Counted from the stretch's first letter, positions 17,198-26,590 are shown. The stretch: 64,000 bases of DNA from Faecalispora jeddahensis (GCF_000577335.1 NZ_CBYL010000008.1:30736-94735); one strand, 5' to 3'. Translations and numbers: made by a program. The notes: generated by a model from the sequence alone, not told the origin.

Positions 17198-18079
17198 TTG
17201 CAACCAACACCACACACCGGCCGACGCGCGCCGGAAGAACGAAATCCTGACGAGCTCGATATCGTCATTGTCGGGCTGGGGCTGATCGGCGGCTCTTTGG
17301 CCAAAGCTCTTTCTCAGAACCGCCACCGGGTCACCGGGATCGACCAGAACCCGGAGGTGATCCAGCAGGCGCTTCTTTGCAGCGCGATTTCCGCCGAGGC
17401 GGACGACGGCACGCTTTCTCGTGCCGACCTGATCCTTTTATGCTGCTACCCGCAGGCCTGCATCGACTTTGTGCAGAAGAAAGGCGCGCTGCTCGGGGGC
17501 GCGCTCGTGAGCGACACCTGCGGGGTAAAAGGATATATCTGCCCCGAGCTGACGAAGCTTGCCCGCGAATTCAGCTTTACCTTCGTCGGCGGCCACCCGA
17601 TGGCGGGAAAGGAGCAGAACGGCTTTGCGGCAAGCGAAGCTAATCTGTTCGAGGGAGCCAGCTACCTGTTGATCCCCTGCGGAGCGCCGGATGGTGCCGT
17701 GGCACTGATGGAACACCTGGCCCGCTCGGTCGGCGCAGCCCGCACCATCGCCACCACGCCGGAGCACCACGACGAAATGATCGCGTTTACCTCTCAGGTG
17801 CCCCACGCGCTGGCCTGCGCGTATGTGATGAGCCCGCTGTGCCCAGAGCACCCCGGCTACTCCGCAGGCAGCTACCGCGACGTTTCCCGCGTGGCGCGGA
17901 TCAACGAAACCCTTTGGAGTGAACTGTTCCTGGAAAACCGCGAGCCTTTGACCCGCGAAATCGATACCCTACTTGGGCATCTGACAGAAATCCGGAACGC
18001 TGTGGCGGAAAATGACCGCGAAGTGCTTCGCGGCCTGCTGCGGCGGGGCCGGGAGATTAAGGAAAGGCTGGGAGAATAA
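17198..18079 (+). CDS. tyrA: prephenate dehydrogenase
   Basis: Converts prephenate to 4-hydroxyphenylpyruvate for tyrosine. 293 residues. After a short Pro/Arg-rich stretch the NAD-binding [17 protein letters not shown] begins at about residue 22; [13 protein letters not shown] carries the conserved catalytic His region. There is no C-terminal ACT domain. The start is a TTG at 17198, placed eight bases after AAGGAGAG; no ATG is available before the Rossmann fold. It ends directly against aroB. Confidence 0.93.
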   Translation: MQPTPHTGRRAPEERNPDELDIVIVGLGLIGGSLAKALSQNRHRVTGIDQNPEVIQQALLCSAISAEADDGTLSRADLILLCCYPQACIDFVQKKGALLGGALVSDTCGVKGYICPELTKLAREFSFTFVGGHPMAGKEQNGFAASEANLFEGASYLLIPCGAPDGAVALMEHLARSVGAARTIATTPEHHDEMIAFTSQVPHALACAYVMSPLCPEHPGYSAGSYRDVSRVARINETLWSELFLENREPLTREIDTLLGHLTEIRNAVAENDREVLRGLLRRGREIKERLGE

Positions 18080-19156
18080 ATGGAACTGACGATTCAAACC
18101 TCAAACCCTTATCAGATTCTGATTCGGCGCGGCTGCCTGGATCAGCTGGGAGAACAGGCAACCGCACTGTTCCGCGAGGGCGGCCGGGCCATGATTATTA
18201 CCGACAGCAACGTCGGCCCGCTGTACGCCCGGCGTGCGGCGGATTCCCTGGCAAAAGCGGGCTTTGTCCCCGATGTTTTCACCTTCCCCGCCGGAGAAGA
18301 GAGCAAGCGTCTTTCCACCATTGAACAGATTTATGCGGCCATGGCCGAGCAGAAGATGACTCGCACCGATTTCATCGTCGCGCTCGGCGGCGGCGTGACG
18401 GGAGACATGGCCGGCTTTGCCGCCGCCACGTTCCTGCGCGGCATCGGCTTTATTCAGATTCCCACCTCGCTGCTCGCGCAGATCGATTCCTCCGTCGGCG
18501 GCAAAACCGGCGTAGACCTGCCGCAGGGCAAAAATCTGGTGGGCGCATTCCACCAGCCGCGCCTGGTACTGATCGACCCCGACACGCTCGCCACTCTGCC
18601 GCCCCGCTTTTTCTCGGACGGTATGGCCGAGACCATTAAATACGGCTGTATCAAAAGCCGCCCCTTGTTTGAGCTGATCCGCGACAACGATTTGTCAAAA
18701 GACCCGAAGGTGCTCGAGCAGATGATCACCGAGTGTGTGGACTGTAAACGCCGTGTGGTGGAGGACGACGAATTCGACACCGGCGAGCGCATGCTGCTGA
18801 ATTTTGGCCACACACTGGGGCATGCCCTGGAAAAGCACTATGCGTTCGGAAAGCTGACCCACGGCGAAGCGGTGGGCATCGGTATGGTGAAAATTTCCTG
18901 TGCGGGTGAGGCACTTGGCCTGACAAAATCCGGCACTGCAGAAGAAATCTCTGCCTTGCTGCGGCAGTACCATCTGCCCACAGAGGACGACGCGCCGGCG
19001 GAAAATCTGGCAAAAGCCGCCGCAATGGATAAAAAGGGAATGGGCGGCACGCTCAACCTGATCCTGCTGCGTGAAATCGGTCATTCGTTTGTACATCCCA
19101 TTCCGAAGCAGGAGCTTCTTCCTATTATAATAAAGGAAAAGGAGGGGCACGCATGA
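18080..19156 (+). CDS. aroB: 3-dehydroquinate synthase
   Basis: Makes 3-dehydroquinate from DAHP with NAD+ and a divalent metal. 358 residues with the motifs FPAGEESKRLSTIE, ALGGGVTGDMAGFAAATFLRG, LLAQIDSSVGGKTGVD and the metal-binding NFGHTLGHALE. The ATG follows the tyrA TAA without a gap, and the last four bases overlap aroA (ATGA), so translation is likely coupled. Confidence 0.97.
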   Translation: MELTIQTSNPYQILIRRGCLDQLGEQATALFREGGRAMIITDSNVGPLYARRAADSLAKAGFVPDVFTFPAGEESKRLSTIEQIYAAMAEQKMTRTDFIVALGGGVTGDMAGFAAATFLRGIGFIQIPTSLLAQIDSSVGGKTGVDLPQGKNLVGAFHQPRLVLIDPDTLATLPPRFFSDGMAETIKYGCIKSRPLFELIRDNDLSKDPKVLEQMITECVDCKRRVVEDDEFDTGERMLLNFGHTLGHALEKHYAFGKLTHGEAVGIGMVKISCAGEALGLTKSGTAEEISALLRQYHLPTEDDAPAENLAKAAAMDKKGMGGTLNLILLREIGHSFVHPIPKQELLPIIIKEKEGHA

Positions 19157-20412
19157 ACCGAGCAATCATATCCCCTGCCCGGCTATGCGGCTCCGTGACA
19201 GTTCCCCCCTCAAAAAGCGCCGCACACCGCGCGATTTTCTGCGCCGCACTGGCCCGAGGTGAAAGCCGGCTGTATCATGTGGCGGATTCGGAGGATATGC
19301 GCGCCACGCTGGGCGCGATTCAGGCGATGGGCGTAGAGGTTCGCCGAGAGGGCGATGCCCTCATCGTCAACAGCAGCGGAAAATGGGAGGATGAGGCCGA
19401 GATCGACTGCGGGGAATCCGGCTCGACCCTGCGCTTTCTCATCCCCATACTGGCGGCGCTCGGCATCCGCGCCGAGCTGACCGGCCGGGGTCGACTGCCG
19501 TATCGCCCGCTGAATACCTATCTCGAGTGCCTGCCGCCCCACGGCGCCGTGCTCCAAAGCGAGGGCGGACTTCCGCTTTCGGTTGACGGCGGGCTGATTC
19601 CCGGTGAGTACACGCTGCCGGGGAACATCAGCTCCCAGTTTATCACGGGGCTGCTGCTGGCGCTCCCGCTTCTGCCGGGCGACAGCCGCATCCGTCTGAC
19701 GACTCCGCTTGAATCCGCCGGGTACATCGATTTAACGCTGGCGGTGCTGCGCGATTTCGGCGTGGAAATCCGAACTGTCCAGAACGGCTGGGATATTCCC
19801 GGCTGGCAGCAGTTTCAGCCGCGCGATTACACCGTGGAGGGCGATTGGTCTCAGGCGGCGTTCTTTCTTGCGGCAGGTGCGCTTGGCGGCGAGCTTATGA
19901 TTCACGGTCTGCGCCGCGACTCCGCGCAGGGCGACCGGGAATCTGCCGAGCTGTTCCAGCGCTTCGGCGCGCAGATCGGCTGGCAGGGCGATGTACTGAC
20001 CGTATCGTGTGCGCCGCTGCGCGGCATTGAAATCGACGCCGCGCAGATTCCCGACCTGGTACCGGTGCTGGCGGCCACCGCCGCGCTGGCCGAGGGGCGC
20101 ACCGTAATTACCGGCGCCGCCCGCCTGCGATTAAAGGAAAGCGACCGCCTGGATGCGATGACGAATGCTCTTTTGATACTCGGCGCAAAAATCACCCAGC
20201 AGCCTGACGGGCTTGTGATCGATGGGGTATCACAGCTTTCACCCGGCAGCGTTGATGGCTGCAATGACCACCGGGTCGTAATGGCAGTGGCCATCGCCGC
20301 ACTGCGGGGAACCTCACCCACCATCATCACCGACGCGCAGAGCGTCGCAAAATCATATCCTAATTTCTTTGAGGAATACAACCGGTTAGGGGGAAAAGCC
20401 AATGTCATCTAG
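19153..20412 (+). CDS. aroA: 5-enolpyruvylshikimate-3-phosphate synthase
   Basis: Transfers enolpyruvyl from PEP to shikimate 3-phosphate. 419 residues in two beta-alpha-beta domains. Seen are PPSKSAAHRAIFCAALA (substrate Lys), CGESGSTLRFLIPILAALG, GNISSQFITGLLLALPLL, GDWSQAAFFLAAGAL, and RLKESDRLDAM with the active-site Glu. The PEP-site loop reads GESGSTLRF in place of the GNAGTALR of the glyphosate-sensitive class I enzymes, which points to a class II-like protein. It overlaps aroC by 11 bases. Confidence 0.96.
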   Translation: MNRAIISPARLCGSVTVPPSKSAAHRAIFCAALARGESRLYHVADSEDMRATLGAIQAMGVEVRREGDALIVNSSGKWEDEAEIDCGESGSTLRFLIPILAALGIRAELTGRGRLPYRPLNTYLECLPPHGAVLQSEGGLPLSVDGGLIPGEYTLPGNISSQFITGLLLALPLLPGDSRIRLTTPLESAGYIDLTLAVLRDFGVEIRTVQNGWDIPGWQQFQPRDYTVEGDWSQAAFFLAAGALGGELMIHGLRRDSAQGDRESAELFQRFGAQIGWQGDVLTVSCAPLRGIEIDAAQIPDLVPVLAATAALAEGRTVITGAARLRLKESDRLDAMTNALLILGAKITQQPDGLVIDGVSQLSPGSVDGCNDHRVVMAVAIAALRGTSPTIITDAQSVAKSYPNFFEEYNRLGGKANVI

Positions 20413-21490
20413 CTTCGGGGACTCCGTACGAATCAGCATCTTCGGTGAAAGCCACGGCGAGGCCATCGGCGTGGTGCTCGACAATCTGCCCGCAGGCTGT
20501 TCCATTGATGAGGAGCAGCTCGCTCTGCAGATGGCGCGCCGCGCGCCGGGGCGCGATCTGGCCTCCACCCCCCGCAGTGAGGGTGACCGTGTCCGCATTG
20601 TCAGCGGGCTGCTGAATGGCAAAACCACTGGCGCGCCGCTGTGCGGAATGATTGAGAACACCAACACCCGCTCCTCCGATTACGAGAGTCTGCGGGTTTT
20701 GCCGCGCCCCGGCCACGCGGATTACACCGGGGCCGTACGCTACAACGGAGCGAACGATGTGCGCGGCGGCGGACATTTTTCAGGTCGGCTGACCGCTCCG
20801 CTCACCTTTGCGGGCGCGGTGTGCCGCCAGATTCTTTCCGTACACGGAATCCGCATCGGCGCGCACGCTCTGCGCATTGCGTCTGTAACGGACACAGCCT
20901 TTGACCCAGTGGAGATTCCGGACGCTCTGCTGGAGCGCCTTTCCACAGAATACTTTTCCCTGATCGACCGCTCTGTCGAAGCCGCAATGCGGGAAGAGAT
21001 TGAAGAGGCCCGCAAATGTGCCGACAGTGTGGGCGGCGTGGTGGAATGCGCTGTCACCGGCGTTCCCGCGGGCATCGGCTCACCGATGTTCTACGGCGTG
21101 GAGAACGTGCTTTCCTCCATTCTGTTTGGCGTTCCCGCCGTAAAAGGCGTGGAATTCGGCGACGGCTTTGCAGCCGCTTCTCTGCACGGCAGCGAAAATA
21201 ACGACGCCTTCACCGCCGAAAACGGTCAGGTGAAAACCCGTACCAACCATTGCGGCGGGATTCTTGGCGGCATCACCACCGGCATGCCTCTGATCCTGCG
21301 CGCGGCGTTCAAGCCCACTCCCTCCATTGGCCGGGAGCAGAACACGGTGAATCTAAACACTCTGCAAAATGAGCCGTTGGTTGTTCATGGGCGGCATGAC
21401 CCGTGCATCGTTCCCCGCGCGATTCCGGTAGTGGAAGCCGCAGTAGCGGTGGGACTTGTCAATTTGATGGCGGAAAGAGGGCGACTGTGA
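20402..21490 (+). CDS. aroC: chorismate synthase
   Basis: Makes chorismate from EPSP using reduced FMN. 362 residues with signature 1 (GESHGEAIGVVLDNLPAG) near the start, signature 2 in the GHADYTGAVRYNGANDVRGG stretch with HFSGR, and signature 3-like region RTNHCGGILGGITTGMPL. The start lies inside aroA and the stop overlaps the pheA ATG by one base, so the whole block aroB-aroA-aroC-pheA is a tight operon. It needs an FMN reductase encoded elsewhere. Confidence 0.97.
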   Translation: MSSSFGDSVRISIFGESHGEAIGVVLDNLPAGCSIDEEQLALQMARRAPGRDLASTPRSEGDRVRIVSGLLNGKTTGAPLCGMIENTNTRSSDYESLRVLPRPGHADYTGAVRYNGANDVRGGGHFSGRLTAPLTFAGAVCRQILSVHGIRIGAHALRIASVTDTAFDPVEIPDALLERLSTEYFSLIDRSVEAAMREEIEEARKCADSVGGVVECAVTGVPAGIGSPMFYGVENVLSSILFGVPAVKGVEFGDGFAAASLHGSENNDAFTAENGQVKTRTNHCGGILGGITTGMPLILRAAFKPTPSIGREQNTVNLNTLQNEPLVVHGRHDPCIVPRAIPVVEAAVAVGLVNLMAERGRL

Positions 21491-22620
21491 TGACACTCGA
21501 GGAAATCCGAACAAAAATCAACGAGATCGACGATCAACTGCTGCCTCTGCTCACGGCTCGCCTCGACTGCGGACGTGAGGTAGCGGCGGTCAAACAGAAA
21601 TCCGGCGGCCCGGTACTCAATCCTGATCGCGAGCGCGAAATTCTCGACCGCATGGAGAGCCGCGCCGGAGAATACGGCAGAGAGGTTCGGGTCATCTATG
21701 CCGCGTGCATGGAAGCCAGCCGCTCGTTACAGCACCGACTGCTCGGCAGCGGAGAGGATCTGCGCGCCCTGATTCAGAGCGCAAGAGACCGACTCCCGTC
21801 CGGTGGGCGAATTGCCTGCCAGGGTGCCGAGGGAGCCTATTCGCATCAGGCGGCACTGCGGCTGTTCCCAGAGGGGGAGCTCAGCTTCTCCCACGCATTC
21901 GGCGATGTATTCGAGGCGCTCCGGCAGGGCACGGCGGATTTTGGAATCCTTCCCGTTGAAAATTCCTCCGCAGGCTCTGTCACCGAGGTGTACGATCTGA
22001 TTTTAAAGTACCGCTTTTTCATCGCGGCAGCGACCACGGTAAAAATTGATCACTGTCTGGCTGTTCCAAAAGGTACACAGCGTGAGGAGCTGAAAACGGT
22101 GTATTCCCACCCGCAGGCACTGGCCCAATGCTCGGAATATCTGAATAACAACGGCCTTTCGGCCGAGCCGTTCAGCAACACGGCAGCCGCGGCGAAAATG
22201 GCTGCACAGCAGGGCGGCAGCATCGGGGTGATCTGTTCGCAGCAGGCGGCGGAGACCTATGGCCTGACTATTCTCGACCATGACATCCAGAACTCCCACA
22301 GCAACTGCACCCGCTTTGTGGCGGTGTGCCGCGGCCCGATCATCCCGCCGGATGCGCAGAAGATCAGCCTGTGCTTTTCCCTGCCGCACACCACCGGCTC
22401 GCTCTCCGGGGTTTTATCGCGTTTTGCAATCCACGGCCTGAATCTGACGAAAATCGAATCCCGGCCGCTCGCAGACAAAAACTTTGAGTATGATTTCTAT
22501 CTGGATTTTTCCGGCAATGTGCATGAGGCCGACACGCTGGACTTGATTGCCGCCTTGTATGAGGAGCTTCCCCGCTTTTCTTTCCTGGGAAATTACCGGG
22601 AGCTGGAAGCCGCTCCCTGA
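21490..22620 (+). CDS. pheA: bifunctional chorismate mutase / prephenate dehydratase
   Basis: Makes phenylpyruvate from chorismate in two steps. 376 residues: an AroQ-type chorismate mutase at about 1-85 (MTLEEIRTKINEIDDQLLPL, RLDCGREVAAVKQKSGGPV), prephenate dehydratase at about 105-285 (ACQGAEGAYSHQAALRLFP, FGILPVENSSAGSV), and a C-terminal ACT domain (TTGSLSGVLSRFAIHGLNLT with KIESRP) that binds Phe for feedback inhibition. The frame is open upstream, but the ATG at 21490 overlapping the aroC stop fits the family start. It is the last gene of the operon. Confidence 0.96.
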   Translation: MTLEEIRTKINEIDDQLLPLLTARLDCGREVAAVKQKSGGPVLNPDREREILDRMESRAGEYGREVRVIYAACMEASRSLQHRLLGSGEDLRALIQSARDRLPSGGRIACQGAEGAYSHQAALRLFPEGELSFSHAFGDVFEALRQGTADFGILPVENSSAGSVTEVYDLILKYRFFIAAATTVKIDHCLAVPKGTQREELKTVYSHPQALAQCSEYLNNNGLSAEPFSNTAAAAKMAAQQGGSIGVICSQQAAETYGLTILDHDIQNSHSNCTRFVAVCRGPIIPPDAQKISLCFSLPHTTGSLSGVLSRFAIHGLNLTKIESRPLADKNFEYDFYLDFSGNVHEADTLDLIAALYEELPRFSFLGNYRELEAAP

Positions 22621-22635
22621 GCTCTCTATATATAA

Positions 22636-22690
22636 TGAAAAGAGCATTCTTCCTACCGGGGTTTCTTCCGCAGAGAGAATGCTCTTTTCA
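22636..22690 (+). terminator. terminator of the aromatic operon
   Basis: A 15-bp perfect inverted repeat, 22636-22650 with 22676-22690, around a 25-base loop. T-rich arms on both strands make it suitable for both directions; the converging gene on the other side ends at 22781. Confidence 0.7.
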
Positions 22691-22780
22691 ATTCATGCTA
22701 TCCACAGTATCCTGATCTGCGGTCTGCTCCATAAAACACAAACCGGAATCTCCGGCAAAAAAATTTCTACATAAAAAAAT

Positions 22781-23293
22781 TTAATAATATACCAAATAGA
22801 CATTGGGGTAAGGCTCCTTGATGTTCGATATGTCTATTTGTTCGAAACCTGCCAATATCTCTTTCAGATCATCCTCCGTGTAGGAACCCTGCCAGACACA
22901 AAACCGTTTGATTTCCCCGTCAGTTTCATGCGTTGAATGCACCGCATACTCCATTTTGGACTGCTCGCCGCCAGTTTCAACATTTCCAATCATAGACCAA
23001 GGTGTTCTTTCTACCACATAATATTGACTCTCGGATTTTTTTCCGATAATGACCTTTGCAATACTTTTTTCACCGGGATGATATACAACAGAAAGGATGC
23101 TTCCGGTATGAAACGTCACGCTGTCCAGAACCACGATTAGATCCCGATCATCTTCTGTAAAAGAGGACCGTATCGCTAAGTCGGGACGATCAAAATAGTC
23201 TGTAGTATCCTCCGGTGTACAAGCAGACAGTACTCCTAAAAGAAGAAACACGCCTGCAATTAGAATAGAATGAACCTTTTTAAGGAGCGACAT
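22781..23293 (-). CDS. small lipoprotein of unknown function
   Basis: 170 residues with a lipoprotein signal and lipobox VLSAC (cysteine 25). The mature part has no domain that I recognise; it shows a VVLDSVTFHTGSILSVVYH segment and ends with a Tyr-rich tail. The frame is open a little further, but the ATG at 23293 follows GAAGGGG and overlaps the upstream gene by 14 bases, so the two are co-translated. GC content is clearly lower than in the flanking pheA and ridA genes. The pair is probably a secreted protein and a lipoprotein partner, perhaps an effector and its protector, which is inference. Confidence 0.7.
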   Translation of the reverse strand: MSLLKKVHSILIAGVFLLLGVLSACTPEDTTDYFDRPDLAIRSSFTEDDRDLIVVLDSVTFHTGSILSVVYHPGEKSIAKVIIGKKSESQYYVVERTPWSMIGNVETGGEQSKMEYAVHSTHETDGEIKRFCVWQGSYTEDDLKEILAGFEQIDISNIKEPYPNVYLVYY

Positions 23294-23804
23294 AGTATAC
23301 CCCTTCTGCAAATTCACCTACTTTTAATATCACTTTTCCACTTGCATCTTTAGTAGAAAGCAACTTAGAATGTAATCCCGTATCATCCGTTTTCCACTTT
23401 TCTATTTTTCCAGCCGTATTTCTTATTTTAGGCTTAAAGTAGACTCTTCTCACTTGATTTTTCGCTACTGCAAAAGTCGTGCCAAAGTTTTCGTTAGTAG
23501 ATACACTCTTGGCGTAACTGGTTCCTAATTTTGCTATGATTGAGTTAATATCAGATGAGGTTAGAGAAGCCGAAAATGTACTCGTTACACCCCTGCTTTG
23601 TCCGTAGTTTATCGTAGCAGGTCCTCTCACTTGCGGGGTTACTGCAATGGGCGTACCGTAACCGAAGGAATAAGAACTTTCAACATACTTTTGATACGTG
23701 TATACCCCCGCTCTTGGCTGAACCGCAGCATCAGCAGATACAGCCCCTGCTAATAAGCATGCAATCACTGAGCACAAACAAAAAGACATCAATCGTTTTT
23801 TCAT
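23280..23804 (-). CDS. secreted protein of unknown function
   Basis: 174 residues with a Sec signal peptide (MKKRLMSFCLCSVIACLLAG, cleaved near VSADA). The mature protein is Ser/Thr/Tyr-rich with SYSFGYGTPIAVTP and a C-terminal half rich in Lys. I do not recognise the family. The start at 23804 is chosen for its GGAG site nine bases away; an in-frame TTG three codons earlier overlaps that site. It has its own promoter and the downstream lipoprotein gene is coupled to it. Low GC suggests acquisition. Confidence 0.7.
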   Translation of the reverse strand: MKKRLMSFCLCSVIACLLAGAVSADAAVQPRAGVYTYQKYVESSYSFGYGTPIAVTPQVRGPATINYGQSRGVTSTFSASLTSSDINSIIAKLGTSYAKSVSTNENFGTTFAVAKNQVRRVYFKPKIRNTAGKIEKWKTDDTGLHSKLLSTKDASGKVILKVGEFAEGVYYVAP

Positions 23805-23836
23805 CTTTAGCAACTCCTTATCTAATTATTAAATAT

Positions 23837-23864
23837 ATTATATCTATAACAAATAGAAGCTCAA
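23837..23864 (-). promoter_or_regulatory. promoter of the secreted protein-lipoprotein pair
   Basis: On the minus strand TTGAGC (23859-23864), 16 bases, TATAAT (23837-23842), about 27 bases before the likely transcription start and 33 before the ATG. Confidence 0.55.
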
Positions 23865-23990
23865 CCCATAAATGGGAAAATGTGCTATTTATATTTTAAA
23901 TATCCTTTATCATAATCAACGATAGCCTTAAGTTTTTTAGCAAAAGAAAATCCGGCTACAAATCCGCCTGTACGTTAGGAATCAAAAAGC

Positions 23991-24032
23991 AAGCATCCCC
24001 GCCCCAGGCGCCTGCCCGGAACGGAGATGCTT
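23991..24032 (-). terminator. terminator of ridA
   Basis: Inverted repeat 23991-24001 with 24022-24032 (11 positions, one mismatch) with a GC-rich inner palindrome, followed on the minus strand by GCTTTTTG. It lies 27 bases after the ridA stop. Confidence 0.65.
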
Positions 24033-24058
24033 TGTTTTTATTGTGTGAAAACGCCCAC

Positions 24059-24541
24059 TCAGCCCTTCGGCGGAACAGATGTATCCTTCAGTCGGACAAC
24101 CAGCTCGATCTCGCAGGGAGCGTTGCCGGGAAGAGAAGCAACCCCTACCGCACTGCGGGCCGCACAGCCATGCGCGCCGAAAACGGATACAAAAAGGTCG
24201 GAAGCGCCGTTGCCGATCTTGGCGTGGTCTGCAAAGTCGGGCTCCGTGTTAAGAAACACCGTCAGCTTGACGATATCCGCCACATTGTCGAGTCCGCCGG
24301 CGTAATAGTCGACAATCGTCAGGCAATTCAGTGCACAGGTCTTCACGGCCTCATATGCCTGCTCCTCGCTTACCTCTACGCCGACCTTGCCGGTCATAAT
24401 CAATTTGCCGCCCTGCTTCGGGGTCTGGCCGGCGGTGAAAATAAAATCTCCCGTGCGGATGGCGGGGGAATAGTTGGCGGCGGGCGGGTTAAAACCCGGC
24501 AGCTCAATCCCCAGTTCTTTCAGCTTTTGCGTAATGCTCAT
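24059..24541 (-). CDS. RidA family enamine/imine deaminase
   Basis: RidA (YjgF/YER057c/UK114) proteins hydrolyse reactive 2-aminoacrylate and 2-aminocrotonate released by PLP enzymes. 160 residues, longer than the usual 130 of the RidA subgroup and more like the YjgH/Rid2-7 members. It shows GDFIFTAGQTPKQGG near the N-terminus, NCLTIVDYYAGGLDNVADIVKLTVF in the middle and the C-terminal AARSAVGVASLPGNAPCEIE with the conserved Arg. The neighbour upstream is a threonine dehydratase, exactly the type of enzyme whose products RidA clears. The second of two in-frame ATGs is chosen for spacing to CAGGAG. Confidence 0.88.
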   Translation of the reverse strand: MSITQKLKELGIELPGFNPPAANYSPAIRTGDFIFTAGQTPKQGGKLIMTGKVGVEVSEEQAYEAVKTCALNCLTIVDYYAGGLDNVADIVKLTVFLNTEPDFADHAKIGNGASDLFVSVFGAHGCAARSAVGVASLPGNAPCEIELVVRLKDTSVPPKG

Positions 24542-24600
24542 CGTCATTCTCCTGTTCTAAAAATAGAAGTATCATAAAGCAATTGATTTCAAATGGAATC

Positions 24601-24618
24601 AAAACCCCTGTGGGTTTT
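24601..24618 (-). terminator. weak hairpin after threonine dehydratase
   Basis: AAAACCC (24601-24607) pairs with GGGTTTT (24612-24618) around four bases. It may end the dehydratase transcript in part, or be just an intercistronic hairpin before ridA; the spacer of 157 bases could hold a ridA promoter, but I see no convincing one. Confidence 0.3.
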
Positions 24619-24698
24619 CTGAAAAACGCTCAATTCACCCCAAACAAGGGCAGAAAATTGTATGTCATTGATTCAATGATTCAGCCACTGTGCGGATG

Positions 24699-25640
24699 TT
24701 ACAGTGACGCCAAAAACGACAGCTCGGTGTTGCCGCCGGACAGCAGGAAGCAAACCTTCTGCTCCGGCTCAAAGCGGATATTTCCCTCCAGAACGGCGCC
24801 TATGGTGATAGAGGAAGCCGGTTCCGCAACGATCTTGCCTTCGCTGCTCAAAAAGTGCGCCGCCTTGGCAATGTATTCCTCACTGGTGGATACCACCTGG
24901 TCAACATACTTCTGTACCAGCGGGAAGTTGTTCTGGCCCGGCTGGGTAACCAGCAGCGCATCCGCCAGAGAAGCGGCTTTGGGCAGGCTGACCCGCTCAC
25001 CGGCCTCAAGACTCTTGGAATAGCGCGCCACGACCGCGGGTTCCGCTCCGATGACCTTAACGGAAGGCTTCTCGCCCTTTGCGCCGATGGCCACGCCCGA
25101 AACAAGCCCGCCGCCGCTGACCGGCGTCATGATCACGTCTACGTCCGGCAGCTGGCGGACAATCTCTACACCGCAGGTACCCTGACCCGCGATGATCGCT
25201 TCATCATCATACGGCGGAATAAAGATATACCCGTACTTGTCCACCAGGCTCTGCGCCAGCGCCTGACGGCTGTTCAGCTCGCACAGCAGAACCTCTGCCC
25301 CCAAGCCTTTGATCTCGTTAATCTTGATTTCCGGTGCGGTGTCAGTAAGGACTACCGTCGCCTTTACGCCCAGCATCTTGGCGGCGTACGCAACTCCGAT
25401 GCCGTGGTTGCCGGAAGAAACCGCCACGACTCCTTTTGCCAGCTGATCGGGCGTAAGGGACAGAAATTTATTCAGAGCGCCTCTGAGCTTAAAGGAATGA
25501 GTTTTCTGCATATTTTCCGCTTTTACATAGACCTGACAACCGAGGGCTTCATCCAGATTCTGCAGCCGGATCACCGGTGTCTCGTAAAGATATTTACCAA
25601 TCCGTTCTTTTGCCAGGGCGACATCCTGTGCTGTTACCAT
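24699..25640 (-). CDS. threonine ammonia-lyase (catabolic type, no ACT domain)
   Basis: PLP enzyme that turns threonine (or serine) into 2-oxobutyrate (pyruvate) and ammonia. 313 residues. The PLP lysine is in HSFKLRGALNKF, the substrate/phosphate loops are SSGNHGIGVAYAAK and SGGGLVSGVAIGAK, and the C-terminal SGGNTE motif is present. It lacks the C-terminal regulatory domain of long biosynthetic IlvA, so it is of the TdcB or short IlvA kind. An earlier in-frame ATG (25655) overlaps the ribosome binding site GGAGAG, so the ATG at 25640 is used. Confidence 0.9.
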   Translation of the reverse strand: MVTAQDVALAKERIGKYLYETPVIRLQNLDEALGCQVYVKAENMQKTHSFKLRGALNKFLSLTPDQLAKGVVAVSSGNHGIGVAYAAKMLGVKATVVLTDTAPEIKINEIKGLGAEVLLCELNSRQALAQSLVDKYGYIFIPPYDDEAIIAGQGTCGVEIVRQLPDVDVIMTPVSGGGLVSGVAIGAKGEKPSVKVIGAEPAVVARYSKSLEAGERVSLPKAASLADALLVTQPGQNNFPLVQKYVDQVVSTSEEYIAKAAHFLSSEGKIVAEPASSITIGAVLEGNIRFEPEQKVCFLLSGGNTELSFLASL

Positions 25641-25915
25641 ATTGAATCTCTCCATTCATTTTTTAATTTAGTTCATCCTCTGCTTTCAGGCATACTTTCA
25701 TAACCTTACCATACCATATGGCGGAGCGGTGGGCAAATTCTTTTTTCTATAACATCCTATATCAAAAATCGTATTTAAGTGAAATTTTCTGCTCCATACA
25801 AAACAAGATCGGACTTCTGCCATATGCAACCGTAAATTGCGGAAATTCCAGCTTGCAGCGGTGTACTTCCCGTTTACTGCATGATAAGATAAGCATATTA
25901 AGAGGAGGAATACAC

Positions 25916-26428
25916 ATGCAGACAGGAGAAAAAATCGCTTTGCAGAGAAAGCGTCTGGGCTTGTCTCAAGAAGACCTTGCATTAGAATTAAAGCTCTCCC
26001 GCCAGGCGGTATCCCGCTGGGAAACCAATGAAGCAACGCCCGGTACAGAGAAAATCATTCAACTCAGCCGATTATTTCAAGTCTCTATCGATTATCTGCT
26101 GCTGGAGGAACAGGAAACGCCGGATATGGAAACTGTCCGATCGGCCACATCCCAACCGGAAGGGGATACACAGCGACGGAGCAAAATGCGTCAAAGAAGA
26201 ATTACGTTCGGCGGCTGGCTCTGCGCAGCCAGTTTGTTTCCTTTCATGATTTCCATTGGTGCGGCGACCGGGTGGATATTACGCCACAATTGGTACTATG
26301 CAGATAAAGGCGCTTTTCTCACCGGAGTTATAGAAAGCGGGAAAACGATTCCATTTGGTATTGGGGCTTTTTTACTGGTTGTGGGAGGAGTTATTCTCGG
26401 CGCAGAGTACCTGTACGGACAAAAGTAA
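25916..26428 (+). CDS. XRE-family regulator with C-terminal membrane anchor
   Basis: 170 residues. Residues 5-60 are a helix-turn-helix domain (KIALQRKRLGLSQEDLALEL, with LKLSRQAVSRWETNEATPG as recognition part) followed by a linker and two transmembrane helices (about 103-120 and 140-165). Membrane-attached XRE proteins of this form are common in clostridia and often control neighbouring transport or resistance genes. No target is evident here; both neighbours read in other directions. An AGAGGAGG site precedes the ATG. Confidence 0.85.
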   Translation: MQTGEKIALQRKRLGLSQEDLALELKLSRQAVSRWETNEATPGTEKIIQLSRLFQVSIDYLLLEEQETPDMETVRSATSQPEGDTQRRSKMRQRRITFGGWLCAASLFPFMISIGAATGWILRHNWYYADKGAFLTGVIESGKTIPFGIGAFLLVVGGVILGAEYLYGQK

Positions 26429-26500
26429 TTTTGCCCGGTAACCCAGCCCATCTTTTGCTGATTGAAATATGGTGAAGAAAACCGGCCGTCGACAGATGAA

Positions 26501-26530
26501 AAACGGGCTATCCATACAGATAGCCCGTTT
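26501..26530 (-). terminator. terminator of the ABC ATPase gene
   Basis: Perfect 12-bp inverted repeat 26501-26512 with 26519-26530, six-base loop, with five T on the minus strand. It ends the msmK-type gene 60 bases after its stop and may also serve the converging XRE gene. Confidence 0.75.
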
Positions 26531-26590
26531 GCTGTTTGATTGAAACCAGGGCATGTGCGTACACACTCCGCCCTCAACGAAAATCTGAAA

